Notes: a model not told the origin generated them from the letters alone. A DNA stretch of 64,000 bases from Actinoplanes octamycinicus (GCF_014205225.1 NZ_JACHNB010000001.1:1-64000), one strand, 5' to 3'. Shown: positions 33,301 through 42,278, counted from the stretch's first letter. A program made the numbers and translations.

Positions 33301-34133
33301 AGCGTGCCGGGCGTGGTCGGTGCCTGCGAGTCGCCGGTCGCGCCGGTCCGGGTCACCGTGTTGCTGTTCCCGGAGACGTTGCCGGCCGCGTCCTTGGCCC
33401 GCATGTAGTACTGCACGGTCGCCGAGTCCGGCTGGCTGTCCGTGTAGGTCAGCACGTTGCCGGCCACGCTCGTCCGCAGAACGCCGTTGGCGTAGACGTC
33501 GTAGCCGGTCACGCCCACGTTGTCGGTCGACGCGGACCAGTTCAGCCGGATCTGGCCGCTGGCCGGCTGGGTGTAGGTCAGGTTGCCGGGCGCGCTCGGC
33601 GCCTGGCTGTCCCCGGCGACCGGGCCGTAGAGCTCCAGCTCGGAGAGCTGCCCGGCGGGCCACGCGGTGTTGCCGGTGAAGGTCAGCCGGACGAACCGGG
33701 CGCTGGCCGCGGTGAAGTCGACCGTGACGGTGTTACCGCTCGCCGGGTTGAAGGTGTAGCCGGCGCTGGACTTGAGGTCACTGAACGAGGTGCCGTTCGT
33801 GCTGCCCTGGATCGACAGCGTCTCGGTGCGGGTGCCCCAGGCGGTGGCCGGGGGCAGCTTCAGGACCGCCTGGTTGACCTGGGTGGACGTGCCCAGGTCG
33901 ACCTGCAGCCACTGCGGGAAGGCGTTGTTGTTGCTCTCCCAGTAGGTGTTCGCGTTGCCGTCGCCGGCGTTGCCGGCCGGGTAGACGTCGGTGTAGCTGC
34001 TGGCGCTGAAGGTCTTGCCGGCCGCGAGGTTGGGCCCGGCGGCCTGCGCCGCGGGGGCGTGCATCAACGCGGCTACCACGCCGGCGGCGGCGGCCGCGGC
34101 TATCAGCCTGAATCTGGACATGCGGGAGCGCAC
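30303..34133 (-). CDS. Secreted multidomain GH87-type alpha-1,3-glucanase (mutanase)
   Basis: 1276 residues. A signal peptide (about 1-32) is followed by a discoidin/F5-8C domain (about 33-170), two fibronectin III domains (about 176-355), a second discoidin domain (about 360-505), two CARDB-type domains (about 506-735), a CBM35-like domain opening MYEAEDGTVGGGAAVVG (about 750-900), and a right-handed beta-helix catalytic domain. The Asp triad expected for GH87 is D1038, D1061 and D1062 (in FADGV and ATGDDSF). It would cut alpha-1,3-glucan of fungal walls or biofilms. Start is GTG 34133; ATG 34121 is possible. Confidence 0.87.
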   Translation of the reverse strand: MRSRMSRFRLIAAAAAAGVVAALMHAPAAQAAGPNLAAGKTFSASSYTDVYPAGNAGDGNANTYWESNNNAFPQWLQVDLGTSTQVNQAVLKLPPATAWGTRTETLSIQGSTNGTSFSDLKSSAGYTFNPASGNTVTVDFTAASARFVRLTFTGNTAWPAGQLSELELYGPVAGDSQAPSAPGNLTYTQPASGQIRLNWSASTDNVGVTGYDVYANGVLRTSVAGNVLTYTDSQPDSATVQYYMRAKDAAGNVSGNSNTVTRTGATGDSQAPTTPGTLSYTTPAAGQIRLSWGASTDNVGVTGYHVYANGALKTTVTGTTYTDSVADTATVSYYVKARDAAGNESAASNTVTRTGAPQTGTNLAVGKPIEASSTVFTFVAANANDNDTATYWEGSAYPANLTVKLGANATVSSVVVKLNPATDWGTRQQTFAVLGREQSASGYTTIVGSAAYTFNPASGNTVTIPVSATTADVRLSFTANTGAPSGQVAEFQVIGTPAVNPDLTVTGLSTSPAAPVETDAITLSATVRNAGTAASPASSVNLYLGTTKVGSATVGALAAGASTTVSANVGAKDAGIYAVSAKVDEANTIIETDDANNSYTSPSNLVVAPVSSSDLVASAVSWSPGNPSAGNTVSFSVVLKNQGTAATGSGAHAVTVTVLNGSTTVKTFTGSYTGTLAAGASSPSISLGTWTAVNGKYTVRTAVAADTNELPVKQGNNTSEKPFFVGRGANMPYDMYEAEDGTVGGGAAVVGPNRTIGDLAGEASGRKAVTLNQTGASVAWTTRNATNTVVARFSIPDGTTSSINVYVNGSLNKTLPLTSKYAWLYGNETAPQNSGSGPRHIYDEANVMLTGSFPAGSTIKLQKDSGNSGSIAIDFIQLEQVAPIANPDAAKYVVPAGFDQQSVQAALDAARQDSTKLGVYLPAGDYQTSNKFQVYGKSIKVLGAGPWYTRFHTPETQTETDAGFRADATANGSTFANFSFWGNYTIRIDGPGKVFDFANVANVTIDNIWAEHVVCLYWGANTDNMVIKNSRVRNTFADGVNMTNGSTGNLVDNNESRATGDDSFALFSAIDAGGSDEINNTFSNLTSLLTWRAAGIAVYGGYANTFKNIYIADTLCYSGITVSSLDFGYPMNGFGANPPTVLDNISVVRAGGHFWGQQVFPAIWMFSASKVFQGIRVSNTDIVDPTYSGIMFQTQYIGGQPVNPIKDTVFTNVTITGAQKSGDAFDAKSGYGIWANPLPEAGQGPAVGSATFTNLTLSNNYKDIENPTSTFTIVRN

Positions 34134-34200
34134 CTTTCCTTCGAGAGGTGTTACGGGGGCCGCCGGGCGACCTGGTGGATGGCCGCCCGGCGGGGTCTTC

Positions 34201-36966
34201 TCAGGAGGCGTAGGCCTCGAGCTCGGAGAGCTGGCCAGCCGGCCAGCCGGTGTTCCCCGTGAAGGTGAGACGCAGGTAGCGGGCGGAGGCGGTCACCGGG
34301 ATGGTGACCGTGTTCCCGCTCGCCGGGTTGAAGGTGTAGCCGGCGCTCGCCTTGACCGTGCCGTAGGACGAGCCGTCGGTGCTGCCCAGCACGGACAGCG
34401 TCTGGGTGCGGGTGGCCCAGGCCGCGGCCGGCGGCAGCTTGACGACGATCCGGGTCAGCGCCCGGCTCTGGCCCAGGTCGACCGTGACCGACTGCGGGAA
34501 GGCGTTGCTGCTGCTCTCCCAGTAGCTGTTGGCGTTGCCGTCGGTCAGGTTGGCCGGGGTGTAGACGTCGGCCTGGCTGGTCGCGGTGACCGTCTTTCCG
34601 GCAGCGAGGTTGCCCGCCGGAGGCGGCGTCGTGGTCGGCGGGGTGGTCGGCGGCGTGGTGGTGCCACCGGTCGCGTACAGCTCCAGCTCGGCGAGCTGCG
34701 CGGCGGGCCAGCCCGTGTTGGCCGTGAAGGTCAGCCGGACGTATCGACGACTTCCGGTGGTCAGCGGGACGGTCGCGCTGTTGCCGGTCGCCGGGTCGAG
34801 GGTGACCCCGGTGGCGCCGGCCAGCGACGTCCAGGAGGACCCGTCGGTGCTTCCGGAGACCGCGACGGTCTCGGTCCGCTTCTCCCAGCCTGCCGGCAGC
34901 TTCAGTACGGCCCGTCCGACCGTCTGCGCGGATCCGAGGTCCACCGTGTACGTCTGCGGGAACGCGTTGTTCGCGCTCTCCCAGTACGTCGCCGCGTTGC
35001 CGTCCACCGCGTTCGCGCCCGGGTAGGGGCCGTTCGCGGAGGAGACCGTGACCGCCTTGCCCTGAGCCAGGTTGCCGTTGGCGGGCGGCGGCGTCGTGGA
35101 GGTGCTGGGCGACGGCGTCGGCGAGGACGAGGCCGGCGGGGTGGACGGGGTCGTGGTGCTGTTGCCCCACTTCGGCGCCGGCCACGGCCCGCAGTACGGC
35201 GTCGAGGTCTGCCAGCCCGAGTTCCCGCCCCCGTCGGTGATCGCCAGGCCGGCGCCGGTGCAGTTGTAGGTCGGCGGGTTCTGCGCGATCCCGGTCGCCT
35301 TCACGTTGGTGAAGGTGGCGGTGGCCGGGGCCTGCGCCTGCAGCGCGAACGTGCCGGCGCCGGCGATGGTCACGTTGGTCAGGTTCAGCCCGCTGGTGCC
35401 GTTGCCGATCCACTGGATCGCGGAGTAGGAGCTGTCCAGGATGTCGGTGTCGGTGACGTTGATCGTCGCCCCGGTGATCGCGCCCTGGTCCGGCCAGAAC
35501 CACAGCGCGCCGATCCCGAAGTTCCAGTTGTAGTCGGAGTTGCCGGTCCGGATCAGGGTGTTGCGGGCCAGCGTCCAGGTGCCGGCCACCGCGGTCGGCC
35601 CGGTGACCCCGGGGTACCGGTTGGCGACGTGCAGGCCGCCGCCGTTGGTGACCGTCTCGGCCATCACGTTGTCGCTGATCGTGATGTCCCGGCCGCCGTA
35701 GCTGACGATGTTGTTCGCCAGGATCGGCGCGACCACGGTGTTGTGGGTGAACGAGTTGCCGACGTTCGCGGTGTTCTCCGCCCACATGGCCAGCCCGTCG
35801 TCACCGGTGTTGCGGACGAACGTGTTGGTGACCGTGGAGTTGGTGACGCCGATGTGGAAGTTCACGCCGTCCGCGGTCTGGTCCAGGATCCGGCTGTTCC
35901 GGATCGTGAACCTGTCCATCGGGCCGTCCATCCAGGCCCCGACCTTGGTGTGCTGCATCCAGACGTTGTCGATCGCCGAGTTCGACATGGCGCCGCCGAA
36001 CGCGTTGACCTGGTCCTCGTCGACCCGCTCCTGGATGTCACCGATCACCGCGAGGTCCTTGACCGTGACGTTCTGGCTCGGGCCGCCCTGGCCGGCGTAC
36101 TTGCCGTAGATGCCGGCCGCCAGGTTGCGCTGGCTGGGGTGCCGGCCGCCGAGCACGGTGTACCAGGGACCGGCCCCGGCGAGCGTGACCCGATCCACGA
36201 TCACGTGGCTGTACAGCGTGTAGTCGCCCGGCGGGAGGTAGACGACCCGCCCGGCCGCCGAGCCGGCGTTGACCGCGGCCTGGATCTTCGCGGTGGAGTC
36301 GGTGGCGCCGGTCGGGTCCGCGCCGTAGTCGGCGACCGCGTCGATGGCGCCGGACGGCTTGCCGATCGGGCCCGGAACGTTCTCGAAGTCGGCCAGGTCG
36401 ATGGTGAAGCTGGGCGACTGCGCGGTCGAGCTGACCTGGATCCGGATCTTGGTACCGGCCTGGTAGGTGGTCCCGAAGAGCGCCCGGGCCTCGTCGTAGA
36501 AGTGGTGCGGCCGGCCGTCCCCGGGGTTGTTGGTGAACGGGTAGTAGCCGTAGTACCAGGCGTACTTCGAGGTGACCGGCACCGCCTTGATCAGCGTCGA
36601 GCCGGTGCGCAGGTCCAGCGAACCGCTCTTGCCGTCCGGCACGCTGTACCGGAAGGTGACCGCGTTGGCCGGCTTGGTCAGGGTGAACTCGACGTACTCA
36701 CCCGCCGCGTCGAGGGTGACCGCCTCCCGGCCGGAGGCCTCGGAGGAGAGCGTGCCGTAGGTCCGGTCGGTGCCGGTCGAGGTGCCGTTGGTCGCCGCCT
36801 TCTCCGCCTCGATCTCGGTGAACGGCACGGTCGCGCCCCGCCCGGCGATGTCGAACGGGGAGAGTCCGGCGGCCTGCGCCGGGGTGGAGGTCCAGGTCAC
36901 TGCGGTGACCGCGGCGGCCGTGAGGACGGCGGCCAGGGTTGCTGTCGGGGCGGTGCGGTTGGCCAT
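34201..36966 (-). CDS. Secreted GH87-type alpha-1,3-glucanase with C-terminal discoidin domains
   Basis: 921 residues. A signal peptide ends near TPAQAAG (about 33). A CBM35-like domain (about 50-180, FTEIEAEKAATNGTSTGTD) is followed by the beta-helix catalytic domain (about 185-590) with D366, D389 and D390 at the same spacing as in the next gene, a Pro/Thr/Ser linker, and two discoidin domains (about 630-755 and 795-921). The last discoidin domain is nearly the same as that at the N-terminus of the neighbour (GYTFNPASGNTVT), evidence of domain shuffling. The start is ATG 36966. Confidence 0.88.
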   Translation of the reverse strand: MANRTAPTATLAAVLTAAAVTAVTWTSTPAQAAGLSPFDIAGRGATVPFTEIEAEKAATNGTSTGTDRTYGTLSSEASGREAVTLDAAGEYVEFTLTKPANAVTFRYSVPDGKSGSLDLRTGSTLIKAVPVTSKYAWYYGYYPFTNNPGDGRPHHFYDEARALFGTTYQAGTKIRIQVSSTAQSPSFTIDLADFENVPGPIGKPSGAIDAVADYGADPTGATDSTAKIQAAVNAGSAAGRVVYLPPGDYTLYSHVIVDRVTLAGAGPWYTVLGGRHPSQRNLAAGIYGKYAGQGGPSQNVTVKDLAVIGDIQERVDEDQVNAFGGAMSNSAIDNVWMQHTKVGAWMDGPMDRFTIRNSRILDQTADGVNFHIGVTNSTVTNTFVRNTGDDGLAMWAENTANVGNSFTHNTVVAPILANNIVSYGGRDITISDNVMAETVTNGGGLHVANRYPGVTGPTAVAGTWTLARNTLIRTGNSDYNWNFGIGALWFWPDQGAITGATINVTDTDILDSSYSAIQWIGNGTSGLNLTNVTIAGAGTFALQAQAPATATFTNVKATGIAQNPPTYNCTGAGLAITDGGGNSGWQTSTPYCGPWPAPKWGNSTTTPSTPPASSSPTPSPSTSTTPPPANGNLAQGKAVTVSSANGPYPGANAVDGNAATYWESANNAFPQTYTVDLGSAQTVGRAVLKLPAGWEKRTETVAVSGSTDGSSWTSLAGATGVTLDPATGNSATVPLTTGSRRYVRLTFTANTGWPAAQLAELELYATGGTTTPPTTPPTTTPPPAGNLAAGKTVTATSQADVYTPANLTDGNANSYWESSSNAFPQSVTVDLGQSRALTRIVVKLPPAAAWATRTQTLSVLGSTDGSSYGTVKASAGYTFNPASGNTVTIPVTASARYLRLTFTGNTGWPAGQLSELEAYAS

Positions 36967-37065
36967 GGGTCCCTTCCTTGGTGTGGCCAGCCCCCGTGTT
37001 CGGTGATGTGTCCGTCCTGCTCGGCGGGCGTCCCCGGCGGTGGAACCGGGGACCGCCCGCACCGG

Positions 37066-38634
37066 TCAGAAGCGCAGCCAGACCGCGGTGTCCTGGGGGA
37101 GGAGGTCACCGTCGAGGGGGCCGCTGGCGAGCAGGATGGTCTTGTGCTCCGGCATGGGGATGGCGGCGCCGGAGAGGTTGAGCACGCACGCGACGTCGCC
37201 GCGGCAGTAGGCGAGCACGTCGGCGCCGGCCTCGAGCCAGGTCATCGCGGGATCGTTGATGTGCTCGCGGCGCAACCGGATCGCGGTGCGGTAGAGCTCC
37301 AGCATCGAGTTCGGGTCGCCGGTCTGCGCCTCGACCGTGCGGTCCTTCCACTCGGCCGGCTGGGGCAGCCAGGAGGTGCCGGTGGTGAAGGCGTACGGCG
37401 GCTCGTCCCCGGACCAGGGCAGCGGCACCCGGCAGCCGTCCCGGGTGTGCCCGCGCCGGGCGTACATCGGATCCTGGATCTGATCTTCAGGAATGTTCTC
37501 GTTCTCCCACAGCCCGAGCTCCTCGCCCTGGTAGACGTAGGTGGACCCGGGCAGCGAAAGGGTGAGCAGCGCGGCCGCCCGGGCCCGCCGGGTGCCCAGT
37601 TCCAGGTCGACCGGGGAGCCGTCGAGGTTGTTCTCGAAGCTGAACGTGGTGTCGGCCCGGCCGTACCGGGTGACGTGCCGGGTGACGTCGTGGTTGGACA
37701 GCACCCAGGTGGGCGGGGCGCCGACCTTGGCGTGCGCGTCCAGGGTCCGGTCGATGCAGGCGCGCATCAGGTCGGGGTCCCAGGCGCAGCCGAGGAAGTC
37801 GAAGTTGAACGCCGCGTGCAGCTCGTCCGGCCGCAGATAGTTGGTGAACCGTTCGACGTCCGGCATCCAGACCTCGCCGATCAGCGCCCGGCCCTGGTAG
37901 TCGTCGGCCACCCGGCGCCAGGCCCGGTAGACGTCGTGCACCGCGTCCAGGTCGTGGAACGGGTGCGGCTCGCCCTCCACCACCTCGGGCAGCGCGGTGT
38001 CCTTGAACAGCAGCGCGGCCGAGTCGATCCGGATCCCGTCGGCGCCCCGGTCGAACCAGAACCGGAGGATGTCCTCGAACTCCGCCTGGACGTCCGGGTG
38101 CTCCCAGTTGAGGTCGGGCTGCTCCGGGGTGAACAGGTGCAGGTACCACGACCCGTCCGGCGCCTTCGACCAGGTGGTCCCGCCGAACTCCCCGGTCCAG
38201 CCGGTGGGCATCTGCTCGCCGTTCTCGCCCCGCCCCGGGCGGAACCAGAAGTAGTCCCGCTCGGGCGCGTCCGGCGAGGCGATCGCGGCCTGGAACCACG
38301 GGTGCTCGGAGGAGATGTGGTTCGGCACGATGTCGACGATCATCCGGATCCCGGCCGCGTGCGCCTCGGCGATCAGCGCCTCGGCGCCGGCCAGGTCGCC
38401 GAAGACCGGGTCGACGTCCCGGAAGTCCGCCACGTCGTAACCGGCGTCCGCCATCGGCGACGGGTACCACGGGCTCATCCAGATCGCGTCCACCCCGAGG
38501 TCGCGGAGGTGGCCCAGGCGTGCCCGGATGCCGCCGATGTCACCGACGCCGTCACCGTCGGAGTCGGCGAAACTCCGGGGGTACACCTGGTAGATGACCG
38601 CGTCGCGCCACCACGCACTGTCTTTTGCGGACAC
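37066..38634 (-). CDS. aglA: GH13 alpha-glucosidase of the saccharide-utilisation operon
   Basis: 522-residue cytoplasmic enzyme. Conserved regions are VDIVPNHISSEHPW, the nucleophile in GADGIRIDSAA, the acid/base in ALIGEVWMP and the third Asp in VLSNHDVTRH. In the actinobacterial agl arrangement (aglE-F-G-A under a LacI regulator) it hydrolyses imported alpha-glucosides in the cytoplasm. It lies 77 bp downstream of the second permease gene and 99 bp upstream of the first GH87 gene. The gene symbol follows that arrangement and is tentative. Confidence 0.92.
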   Translation of the reverse strand: MSAKDSAWWRDAVIYQVYPRSFADSDGDGVGDIGGIRARLGHLRDLGVDAIWMSPWYPSPMADAGYDVADFRDVDPVFGDLAGAEALIAEAHAAGIRMIVDIVPNHISSEHPWFQAAIASPDAPERDYFWFRPGRGENGEQMPTGWTGEFGGTTWSKAPDGSWYLHLFTPEQPDLNWEHPDVQAEFEDILRFWFDRGADGIRIDSAALLFKDTALPEVVEGEPHPFHDLDAVHDVYRAWRRVADDYQGRALIGEVWMPDVERFTNYLRPDELHAAFNFDFLGCAWDPDLMRACIDRTLDAHAKVGAPPTWVLSNHDVTRHVTRYGRADTTFSFENNLDGSPVDLELGTRRARAAALLTLSLPGSTYVYQGEELGLWENENIPEDQIQDPMYARRGHTRDGCRVPLPWSGDEPPYAFTTGTSWLPQPAEWKDRTVEAQTGDPNSMLELYRTAIRLRREHINDPAMTWLEAGADVLAYCRGDVACVLNLSGAAIPMPEHKTILLASGPLDGDLLPQDTAVWLRF

Positions 38635-38685
38635 GAAAACTCGCTTTCTGCGTATTAATGCAGCATTTTTTGCGCTTCAGCGGGT

Positions 38686-38712
38686 GAGCGCCGGCTGTCG
38701 GCGACGGCGCTC
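38686..38712 (-). promoter_or_regulatory. Hairpin directly after the second permease gene
   Basis: GAGCGCCG and CGGCGCTC form a perfect 8-bp stem with an 11-base loop touching the permease stop. On the message strand it is followed by GCAAAAAATGC rather than a U-run, so it is more likely an mRNA stability or processing element between binding-protein/permease and hydrolase cistrons. AT-rich DNA at 38640-38675 could hold an extra promoter for the hydrolase genes. Confidence 0.45.
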
Positions 38713-39599
38713 TAGCCCTTGACGCTGCCTGCGGTCAGGCCGGACATGATGTTCCGCTGGAAGATCAGGAAGATGATCACCGTGGGAATGGCGGCGATCA
38801 CCGAGGCGGCGATCACCTCGTTCACCGACGAGCCGCCGGAGAAGGCCACGATGCCCACGCTGACCGTGCGGGTCGAGCCGTCCGGCATGACCAGCTTCGG
38901 CCAGAGGAAGTCCTTCCAGACGTAGGTGACCGAGAAGATCGAGACGACGCCGAGGATCGGACGCGACATCGGCAGGATGATCGACCAGAGGGTGCGCAGC
39001 GGGCCGGCGCCGTCCACCTGGGCGGCCGCCATCAGGTCGTCCGGGATGGAGTCGAAGAACCGTTTCAACAGGAAGATGTTGAACGCGTTGGCGACCAGCG
39101 GCAGCCAGATCGCGAGCGGCTGGTTGATCAGGCTGGTGTGCACGAGCGGCAGGTCGATCACCGTCACGTACTGCGGCACGATCAGCACGATCACCGGGAT
39201 CATCAGGGTGGCGAGCATCGCGCCGAGCACCACGTTGCCCAGGACCGGGCGCAGCTTGGACAGCGAGTACGCCGCCGCCGTGTCGAACACCAGCTGGAAC
39301 AGCACCGCGCCGAGGGCGTAGTAGAAGGTGTTGAACAGCAGCTTGGAGAGGTTGAGGTTGCTCCACGCATTGGTGTAGTTGCTGAAGTTCGGGTCCTGCG
39401 GCCAGAGCGTCGGCGGGGTCTGGGCGATCTCCTGGCCGGTCTTCAGCGCGCCGGTGACCATCCAGTACAGCGGGCCGATGAACACCAGGGTGAAGCTGAC
39501 GACGACCAGGCTCAGCAACGTCCAGTAGACGACCTTGCCCTTGCCCCGCTGCAACTGCGCCTGCGAGATGAGCGTGCGGGTGCCGGAATTCTGCGACAT
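38712..39599 (-). CDS. aglG: Sugar ABC transporter permease (MalG type)
   Basis: 295 residues with about six membrane helices. The cytoplasmic EAA loop is DDLMAAAQVDGAGPLRTLWS followed by IILPMSRPILG, the site that contacts the ATPase. No ATPase gene is in the operon; actinomycetes commonly use one shared MsiK-type ATPase. It starts 12 bp after the first permease gene. The symbol is by analogy with agl operons. Confidence 0.9.
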   Translation of the reverse strand: MSQNSGTRTLISQAQLQRGKGKVVYWTLLSLVVVSFTLVFIGPLYWMVTGALKTGQEIAQTPPTLWPQDPNFSNYTNAWSNLNLSKLLFNTFYYALGAVLFQLVFDTAAAYSLSKLRPVLGNVVLGAMLATLMIPVIVLIVPQYVTVIDLPLVHTSLINQPLAIWLPLVANAFNIFLLKRFFDSIPDDLMAAAQVDGAGPLRTLWSIILPMSRPILGVVSIFSVTYVWKDFLWPKLVMPDGSTRTVSVGIVAFSGGSSVNEVIAASVIAAIPTVIIFLIFQRNIMSGLTAGSVKG

Positions 39600-39611
39600 G
39601 CGGGTCCGTCC

Positions 39612-40550
39612 TCAGTCGTTCCTCGTGGTGAGCCGCAGGTAGATCCCCGAGAAGGCGGCCAGCGCCAGCAGGGTGATCACCCCGAGCGCCGCGGCGCCGT
39701 TGAGGTCGTTCTGGTAGAAGCCGTGCTGATAGATCAGGTACGCCACGGTGGTCGCCGAGTCCTGCGTGCCGGCGCCGTTGGCGAGGATCAGCGGCTCGAT
39801 GAAGACCTGCATGGTGGCGACGATCTGCATCATGGCGAGCAGGCCGAGGATCAGCTTGGTCTGCGGGATCGTCACGTTCCAGATCCGGCGCCAGAGCCCG
39901 GCGCCGTCCAGCTCGGCCGCCTCGTACAACTCCCCCGGGATGTTCTGCAGCGAGGCCAGGTAGATCAGCACGGCGCTGCCCATGTTCATCCAGGTGGAGG
40001 CGATCACCATGGCCGGCATCGTGGCGTCCGGCGACTGCATCCACTGCGAGGTGGGCAGGTGCAGCGCCTTGAGGATCGCGTTGAACAGGCCGGCGTCGCT
40101 CGGGTCGTACGCGTAGAACTTGAAGAGGAAGAGCGCCGAGGCGGGCGGCAGCATCACCGGCAGGTACACCAGGACGCGCAGGTAACCCTTCGCGTGCCGC
40201 AGCTCGTTGAGCAGGATCGCCACGAAGAACGGCACCGCGTACCCGATGATCAGGGCCAGCAGGGTGAAATAGATGGTGTTGCGCCAGGCGGGCCAGAAAC
40301 TCGGGTCGGCGATGATCCGGGTGTAGTTGTCCCAGCCGACCCAGGTGGTCACGCCACGCCTGGTCTTCTGGAAGCTCATGATGATCCCGCGGATCATCGG
40401 ATACCAGGTGAAGAGGGCGAAGCAGAAGATCGCGCCGATCAGGAAGGCGTATCCGGTGACGTTGTCACGGATCTTGCGGCTGCGCCGCCCGCTCTTCCGG
40501 GCCGGTACTGCGCTGCGGGTCAACTGGTCGGTCGTGCCCGGGGCGGTCAT
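39612..40550 (-). CDS. aglF: Sugar ABC transporter permease (MalF type)
   Basis: 312 residues with six membrane helices and the EAA loop GELYEAAELDGAGLWRRIWN with TIPQTK. It pairs with the MalG-type protein to form the import channel. Two starts are possible: ATG 40550 (MTAPGTTDQL) is 16 bases from the AGGAG at 40567-40571, while TTG 40559, three codons earlier, has ideal 7-base spacing. I list ATG, but TTG may be the true start. Confidence 0.9.
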   Translation of the reverse strand: MTAPGTTDQLTRSAVPARKSGRRSRKIRDNVTGYAFLIGAIFCFALFTWYPMIRGIIMSFQKTRRGVTTWVGWDNYTRIIADPSFWPAWRNTIYFTLLALIIGYAVPFFVAILLNELRHAKGYLRVLVYLPVMLPPASALFLFKFYAYDPSDAGLFNAILKALHLPTSQWMQSPDATMPAMVIASTWMNMGSAVLIYLASLQNIPGELYEAAELDGAGLWRRIWNVTIPQTKLILGLLAMMQIVATMQVFIEPLILANGAGTQDSATTVAYLIYQHGFYQNDLNGAAALGVITLLALAAFSGIYLRLTTRND

Positions 40551-40627
40551 GGTCGCCAACGAAAAACTCCTGCGGTGAGTCGGAGGGATGCGGGCCGGTC
40601 GGCGACCGGCCCGCACTCCCCGCGGAA

Positions 40628-42007
40628 TCAGCTACCGGCGGCGATCAGCTGGTTGACCTTGTCCTCGGCGGTCTTCAGCAGCTGGTCGATGTTGGCGTTC
40701 GGGTTGGTCAGCACCCCGGACATCGCCGAGTCGATGACCGCGTAGATGGCCTGGGCGTTGGCCGGCTCGCCCTTGATCGGCAGCTGCTGGTTCTCGAACA
40801 GCGTGTAGATCGACGGGTCCACGTTGGCGTTCGCCTTGCGCAGGTCGAACTCGGCCTTCGCGGTCTCGCTGCCCTTGGCGAACAGCAGCGGCTGCGGCAG
40901 GCCGACCGGGTAGTTCTGCGGCTTGGCCCGCGGGTAGTCGAACTGGCCCTTGCCGACCGTCAGCTTCTGGAAGGCGACCCACTTGAGGCCGGCCTTGACC
41001 TGCGCGTCGGTCAGGCCCTTCTTGAAGAAGTAGCCGTCACCGCCACCGAGGGTGGCCTTGGCCAGACCGTCCTGGCCGGGCAGCGGGGCCACCGCCCAGT
41101 CCTCGTACTTGCCCTTGAACTGGGAGACGATCTGCTGGGTGGTGTCCGGGGCGCCGACGAACATGCCGACCTTGCCGGCCGCCGCGTTGGTCAGCAGGTC
41201 GCCCCACTGCAGCAGCTGGCGGGAGCCCATGCTGTTGTCGGTGTACCGCATGTCCTTGAGGTTCTGCAGGACCTGCTTGCCCATCGCGTTGTTGAAGTCG
41301 GCCTTCTTGCCGTCCTCGGTGAGCACCTGGCCGCCCTGCGAGTAGATCTCGGCGGTGAAGTGCCAGCCGCCGGTGTTGCCGGCGCTGTACTCGGCGTAAC
41401 CTGCCACGCCCGGCGCGGCGGTGGCGATCTTCTTGGCCGCGGCCCGGACCTCGGGCCAGGTCTTCGGCGGGTTCGCCGGGTCCAGGCCGGCCTTCTGGAA
41501 CAGGACCTTGTTGTAGACCAGGCCCATCGAGTAGTTCTTGATCGGCAGCGCGTAGGTCTTGCCGCCGTCGGTGAACACCGCCTTGAGCGCCGGGTCGACG
41601 TCCTTCCAGGTCGGGACGTTCTCGTCGGTCAGGTACGGGGTGATGTCCATGGCCTGGCCGGAGTCCAGCACCTGCTGCAGGTCGGTCATGTAGCCGTAGA
41701 AGACGTCGGTGGTGGTGCCACCGGCGAGCCGGGCGGTGAAGTCCGGCGGGTTGTTGCACTGGGTGCCGACGCTGACGCTCTTGATCTGGACGTCCGGGTT
41801 CGCCTTCTCGAACGCGGCGACGTCCGCGTTCCAGTTGGCCACCAGCTCCTTCTCGGTGCCGACCGGCATGCAGTCCACCGTGATGATCGTCTTGCCGTCG
41901 GCGCTGGTGCTCTCGTCGTCGCTCTTCGTGGAGCACGCCGCGAGGCTGAGTCCCAGGCCGGCCGCGAGCGCGAACGCCACGGCCTTCCGGTACTGCGGTG
42001 CGGACAT
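40628..42007 (-). CDS. aglE: Sugar ABC transporter substrate-binding lipoprotein
   Basis: 459 residues. A lipoprotein signal peptide ends at the lipobox LAAC (C25), followed by a Ser/Asp-rich linker. The SBP_bac_1 fold contains VPTWKDVDPALKAVFTDGGK, YALPIKNYSMGLVYNK and GMFVGAPDTTQQI. It captures an oligosaccharide, by context an alpha-glucoside such as nigero-oligosaccharides released by the two GH87 enzymes. ATG 42007 is chosen because AAGGGA lies seven bases before it. An 18-bp LacI-type palindrome is upstream. Confidence 0.92.
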   Translation of the reverse strand: MSAPQYRKAVAFALAAGLGLSLAACSTKSDDESTSADGKTIITVDCMPVGTEKELVANWNADVAAFEKANPDVQIKSVSVGTQCNNPPDFTARLAGGTTTDVFYGYMTDLQQVLDSGQAMDITPYLTDENVPTWKDVDPALKAVFTDGGKTYALPIKNYSMGLVYNKVLFQKAGLDPANPPKTWPEVRAAAKKIATAAPGVAGYAEYSAGNTGGWHFTAEIYSQGGQVLTEDGKKADFNNAMGKQVLQNLKDMRYTDNSMGSRQLLQWGDLLTNAAAGKVGMFVGAPDTTQQIVSQFKGKYEDWAVAPLPGQDGLAKATLGGGDGYFFKKGLTDAQVKAGLKWVAFQKLTVGKGQFDYPRAKPQNYPVGLPQPLLFAKGSETAKAEFDLRKANANVDPSIYTLFENQQLPIKGEPANAQAIYAVIDSAMSGVLTNPNANIDQLLKTAEDKVNQLIAAGS

Positions 42008-42181
42008 CTGTCCATCCCTTCGGGAACGGTTATCCATGTATTCGCTTCAGGTGCGAGGTCATCGATGCGTGTGGTCGCAGAGGTGGTCATCTCTGTGAGT
42101 GGAGTCACCGTAGCGAGGCCTACTGATTTCCGCAAGGTTTCGATCAGCCACTGAAAAGACGCGACTTTGAGATGGCAGATG

Positions 42182-42199
42182 TTGACAAGCGCTGGTCAA
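42182..42199. promoter_or_regulatory. LacI-type operator upstream of the sugar-transport operon
   Basis: TTGACAAGCGCTGGTCAA is a near-perfect 18-bp dyad (16 of 18 positions symmetric) with the central CG typical of LacI/GalR-family sites. It lies 175 bp before the binding-protein start and between that operon and the LacI gene. Binding by the neighbouring LacI protein is inferred. Confidence 0.7.
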
Positions 42200-42237
42200 G
42201 CGATGGTTTGCCGGGTTTACGGCCAACTATGGCCATG

Positions 42238-42278
42238 AAAAAACGGCTGCCGACCGCAAGTAGCGGTCGGCAGCCGTT
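42238..42278 (-). terminator. Intrinsic terminator of the LacI gene
   Basis: AACGGCTGCCGACCGC (42242-42257), loop AAGTA, GCGGTCGGCAGCCGTT (42263-42278) is a perfect 16-bp stem. Read on the minus strand it is followed by a run of six T (42243-42238), 46 bp after the LacI stop. It separates the repressor message from the transport operon. Confidence 0.93.

Noticed and set aside
34015..38658. A very long open frame on the plus strand opposite the GH87 and GH13 genes
   Set aside because: It is the antisense of clearly conserved enzymes; its product is Arg/Gly/Val-rich without domain motifs. Long antisense frames are expected at this GC content. The similar plus-strand frame at 30675-34262 is rejected for the same reason.
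37066..42007. Missing ATPase as a sign of a broken transport operon
   Set aside because: Actinomycete sugar importers commonly share one MsiK-type ATPase encoded elsewhere, so its absence is normal.
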